The translations under genes were made by a program, and so were the position numbers. From NCBI GenBank assembly GCA_038561985.1, contig CP073276.1, forward strand, positions 930,001 through 994,000: a DNA stretch of 64,000 bases, in the 5' to 3' direction. Origin of the DNA: Petrimonas sulfuriphila. GTDB lineage: Bacteria; Bacteroidota; Bacteroidia; Bacteroidales; Dysgonomonadaceae. Positions 62,168 through 64,000 of this stretch are shown here, one piece after another; position 1 is the stretch's first letter, and each line of letters begins with the position of its first letter. Under the pieces are notes generated by a model. It worked only from the letters and a program-made list of their open reading frames with translations, did not search any database and was not told where the DNA came from.

Positions 62168-62524
62168 CTAGTCCTCTTTAGCACCCGTTTCCGTATCCTG
62201 TGCCATACCTGAAGCTGTGTCAGTCTCTTTTTTGAAAGCTTGTTTAACCCGCTCAAAATCTTCTTTCCACGCTTCCCCTACTTTAGAAAAGAAATTGGAG
62301 GCACTTTCTCTAACTACATCCCATTTATTTTCAGCAATATCATCAAACTTTCCCAACTTTTCCGACAGTTCATCTTTCAAGCTTTTCAATTTTTCTATTT
62401 GCTCGGCATATTCTTCTTTGGCGTCTTCGGTAATGTTGCTGATGCCTTGCTTCATTTCATCAATTTTTGCATCGAGCTGATCCAATATCTCCTGCGTCTT
62501 TTGCTTAAACTCCTGTTTGTTCAT
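62168..62524 (-). CDS. Small charged coiled-coil protein of unknown function
   Basis: 118 residues from ATG 62524 (MNKQEFKQKTQEILDQLDAK); the frame runs 20 codons further upstream. It is almost entirely helical and rich in Glu and Lys, with heptad-like spacing over about 5-75 and an acidic, disordered tail (TASGMAQDTETGAKED). There is no signal peptide or membrane helix. I recognise no family. It looks like the small stress-type or apolipoprotein-like helical proteins, which is only an impression. Confidence 0.65.
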   Translation of the reverse strand: MNKQEFKQKTQEILDQLDAKIDEMKQGISNITEDAKEEYAEQIEKLKSLKDELSEKLGKFDDIAENKWDVVRESASNFFSKVGEAWKEDFERVKQAFKKETDTASGMAQDTETGAKED

Positions 62525-62612
62525 ACGATATTTTTTTAAAAAGTTTTCTGACATTAAAACAGATATCGCCCTAATTAAGTTCAAAACGATAAATTAAAAG
62601 CAAAAAAAACCT

Positions 62613-62620
62613 TATCTTTG
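62613..62620 (+). promoter_or_regulatory. -7 promoter element upstream of adk
   Basis: TATCTTTG, 171 bp before the adk ATG, which would give a long 5' UTR. The intervening AT-rich stretch holds no gene that I can support. Confidence 0.4.
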
Positions 62621-62791
62621 TAATCATTAAAGTAATTCAATAGATATTCAATTGTAATTTGATTGTAACGATGAAATTTTCAACGCTACAACAAATATCA
62701 ATTAAATAATACGAAACAAATCATCGTTGGATATCTGTTAGTTATATCTTTATATGGATTATTACACAAACTTATCTCATAGATAATTTTT

Positions 62792-63370
62792 ATGTTAAAC
62801 ATCGTGATTTTTGGCGCTCCCGGTTCTGGAAAAGGAACACAAAGTGATTTATTGATTAAAAAATACGGACTGAAGCACGTATCAACGGGAGATATATTGA
62901 GATTTGAAATAAAGGCTGGCTCAGCGTTAGGCAAAATAGCAGATCAATATATTTCGAAAGGACATTTGGTTCCCGACGAGATTATGATCGAAATGCTGGA
63001 AGATCTGATCCGGAAAAACCTGGATAAAAAAGGATTTATTTTCGATGGATTTCCCCGTACACTTCCGCAAGGAGAAGCCTTGGACAACAAAATGAAGAAA
63101 AACGGTTTGGACATCACCTCTGTACTAAGCCTGGAGGTTAAGGACGAAGAACTGATTGACAGGCTGCTGAAACGCGGGCAACTATCGGGTCGCTCCGATG
63201 ACAACGGGCATACCATCAAATCGAGGCTCAACGTATACCACCAGCAAACAGAACCGTTGAAAGAGTATTATGCCGGACAGAACAAATTAGTATGCATACC
63301 CGGTGAGGGAGCTATCGAGGAGATCTTTAATTCGATAGTAGAAGTGGTTGATAATCTTACTGGCAGATAA
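62792..63370 (+). CDS. adk: Adenylate kinase
   Basis: 192 residues. P loop [23 protein letters not shown], the AMP-binding [15 protein letters not shown], and a short LID without zinc cysteines ([19 protein letters not shown]). The length is that of the short, lidless type common in Bacteroidetes. It interconverts ATP plus AMP with two ADP. obgE starts 1 bp after its stop. Confidence 0.96.
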   Translation: MLNIVIFGAPGSGKGTQSDLLIKKYGLKHVSTGDILRFEIKAGSALGKIADQYISKGHLVPDEIMIEMLEDLIRKNLDKKGFIFDGFPRTLPQGEALDNKMKKNGLDITSVLSLEVKDEELIDRLLKRGQLSGRSDDNGHTIKSRLNVYHQQTEPLKEYYAGQNKLVCIPGEGAIEEIFNSIVEVVDNLTGR

Positions 63371-63371
63371 A

Positions 63372-64000
63372 ATGGCTGAAACAAATTTTGTTGATTATGT
63401 AAAAATCTTTTGCAGATCGGGAAAGGGAGGACGAGGGTCAACCCATTTCAGAAGAGAAAAATATATCCCAAAGGGCGGGCCTGACGGTGGAAACGGTGGC
63501 GATGGAGGACATATAATCTTACGCGGCAACAGAAACTACTGGACACTGCTCCATTTGAAATTCCAACGCCATATCTTTGCCGGACATGGTGAAAGCGGCT
63601 CAAGACGTAACAGCTCTGGCAAGAGAGGCGACAGCAAAATCATTGAAGTACCGTGCGGAACTGTGGCCTATGACGCTCATACGGGTGAATACCTGTGCGA
63701 CATTACCGACGATGGACAAGAAATAGTTTTGCTGAAGGGTGGACGTGGAGGATTGGGAAACACGAACTTCAAATCGGCAACCAACCAGGCACCGCGTTAT
63801 TCCCAACCGGGAGAGCCTTACGAAGAGAAATGGATTATTCTTGAATTGAAATTGCTCGCCGACGTGGGATTGGTTGGCTTTCCCAACGCCGGAAAATCAA
63901 CACTCCTGTCCGTGGTGTCTGCAGCGAAGCCAAAGATTGGTAATTATCCATTCACCACATTGGAACCCAATTTGGGGATAGTAAGTTATCGCGAAGGAAA
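63372..64000 (+). CDS. obgE: GTPase ObgE/CgtA (3' end outside window)
   Basis: 209 codons are visible from ATG 63372 ([20 protein letters not shown]). The glycine-rich Obg domain is complete ([59 protein letters not shown]). The GTPase domain begins with the P loop [29 protein letters not shown] before the window ends. It is a ribosome-associated GTPase in large-subunit assembly and stress response. The single-base gap to adk indicates one operon. Confidence 0.96.
   Translation, partial: MAETNFVDYVKIFCRSGKGGRGSTHFRREKYIPKGGPDGGNGGDGGHIILRGNRNYWTLLHLKFQRHIFAGHGESGSRRNSSGKRGDSKIIEVPCGTVAYDAHTGEYLCDITDDGQEIVLLKGGRGGLGNTNFKSATNQAPRYSQPGEPYEEKWIILELKLLADVGLVGFPNAGKSTLLSVVSAAKPKIGNYPFTTLEPNLGIVSYREG

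Noticed and set aside
62621-62791. Remnant of an hpt gene or a riboswitch before adk
   Set aside because: I looked for hypoxanthine phosphoribosyltransferase motifs and for conserved RNA motifs in this 170-bp AT-rich stretch and found neither.

Overview
This window is a contiguous piece of a Bacteroidetes chromosome, most likely order Bacteroidales. The evidence is: promoters of the TAnnTTTG type, few Shine-Dalgarno sequences, an ECF-sigma/FecR/TonB-receptor/DUF4249 locus, a serine palmitoyltransferase-type enzyme, DUF4143 ATPases, a GH2 enzyme with a DUF4982-like tail, and the uppS-bamA-ompH-ompH block. A Dysgonomonadaceae-like genus would fit, but that is inference.

Layout. 1-3100: end of a catabolic cluster (DapA/NanA-family lyase, polytopic membrane protein, LacI regulator) with a candidate LacI-type operator. 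3236-22277: a multi-gene efflux locus. It has a histidine kinase and an NtrC-type regulator, a TolC-type outer-membrane factor, an HlyD-type adaptor, four FtsX/MacB-type permeases (the first split by a -1 frame change) and one LolD/MacB-type ATPase. Two DUF4143 ATPase genes lie on the opposite strand around tolC, each with its own tandem-repeat array just upstream of a TATCTTTG promoter box. 22340-30284: tRNA-Ser(GCT), mltG, aldo/keto reductase, ribF, an SPT-like enzyme, ferritin, a TraB/GumN lipoprotein and rlmD. 30338-35485: GH2 glycosidase, fumC and an outer-membrane protein.

35527-43858 is a complete tryptophan operon in the order trpB-E-G-D-C-F-A. It is preceded by a well-formed attenuator: a promoter, a 19-residue leader peptide with tandem Trp codons, and a strong intrinsic terminator. 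An IS110-family element with a long structured 3' flank lies between trpF and trpA. That flank also carries what looks like a separate ~110-nt RNA gene on the minus strand. 43927-50746: a DMT exporter and an ECF-sigma-controlled TonB receptor locus with an unusual extra beta-barrel gene. 50897-62524: housekeeping genes (SRPBCC protein, pyrE, comF-like, recX, prmC, ribD) and the envelope block uppS-bamA-ompH-ompH, whose BamA carries a Gly/Tyr-rich insertion. 62792-64000: adk and the start of obgE.

The least ordinary items are the ATPase/repeat modules at 5.6-10 kb, the split permease with its T_TTT_TTA/ATGA junction at 12.8 kb, the trp attenuator at 35.6 kb, and the IS110 flank with the candidate RNA at 42.7-43.0 kb. 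All assignments come from reading the sequence. No database search was run.
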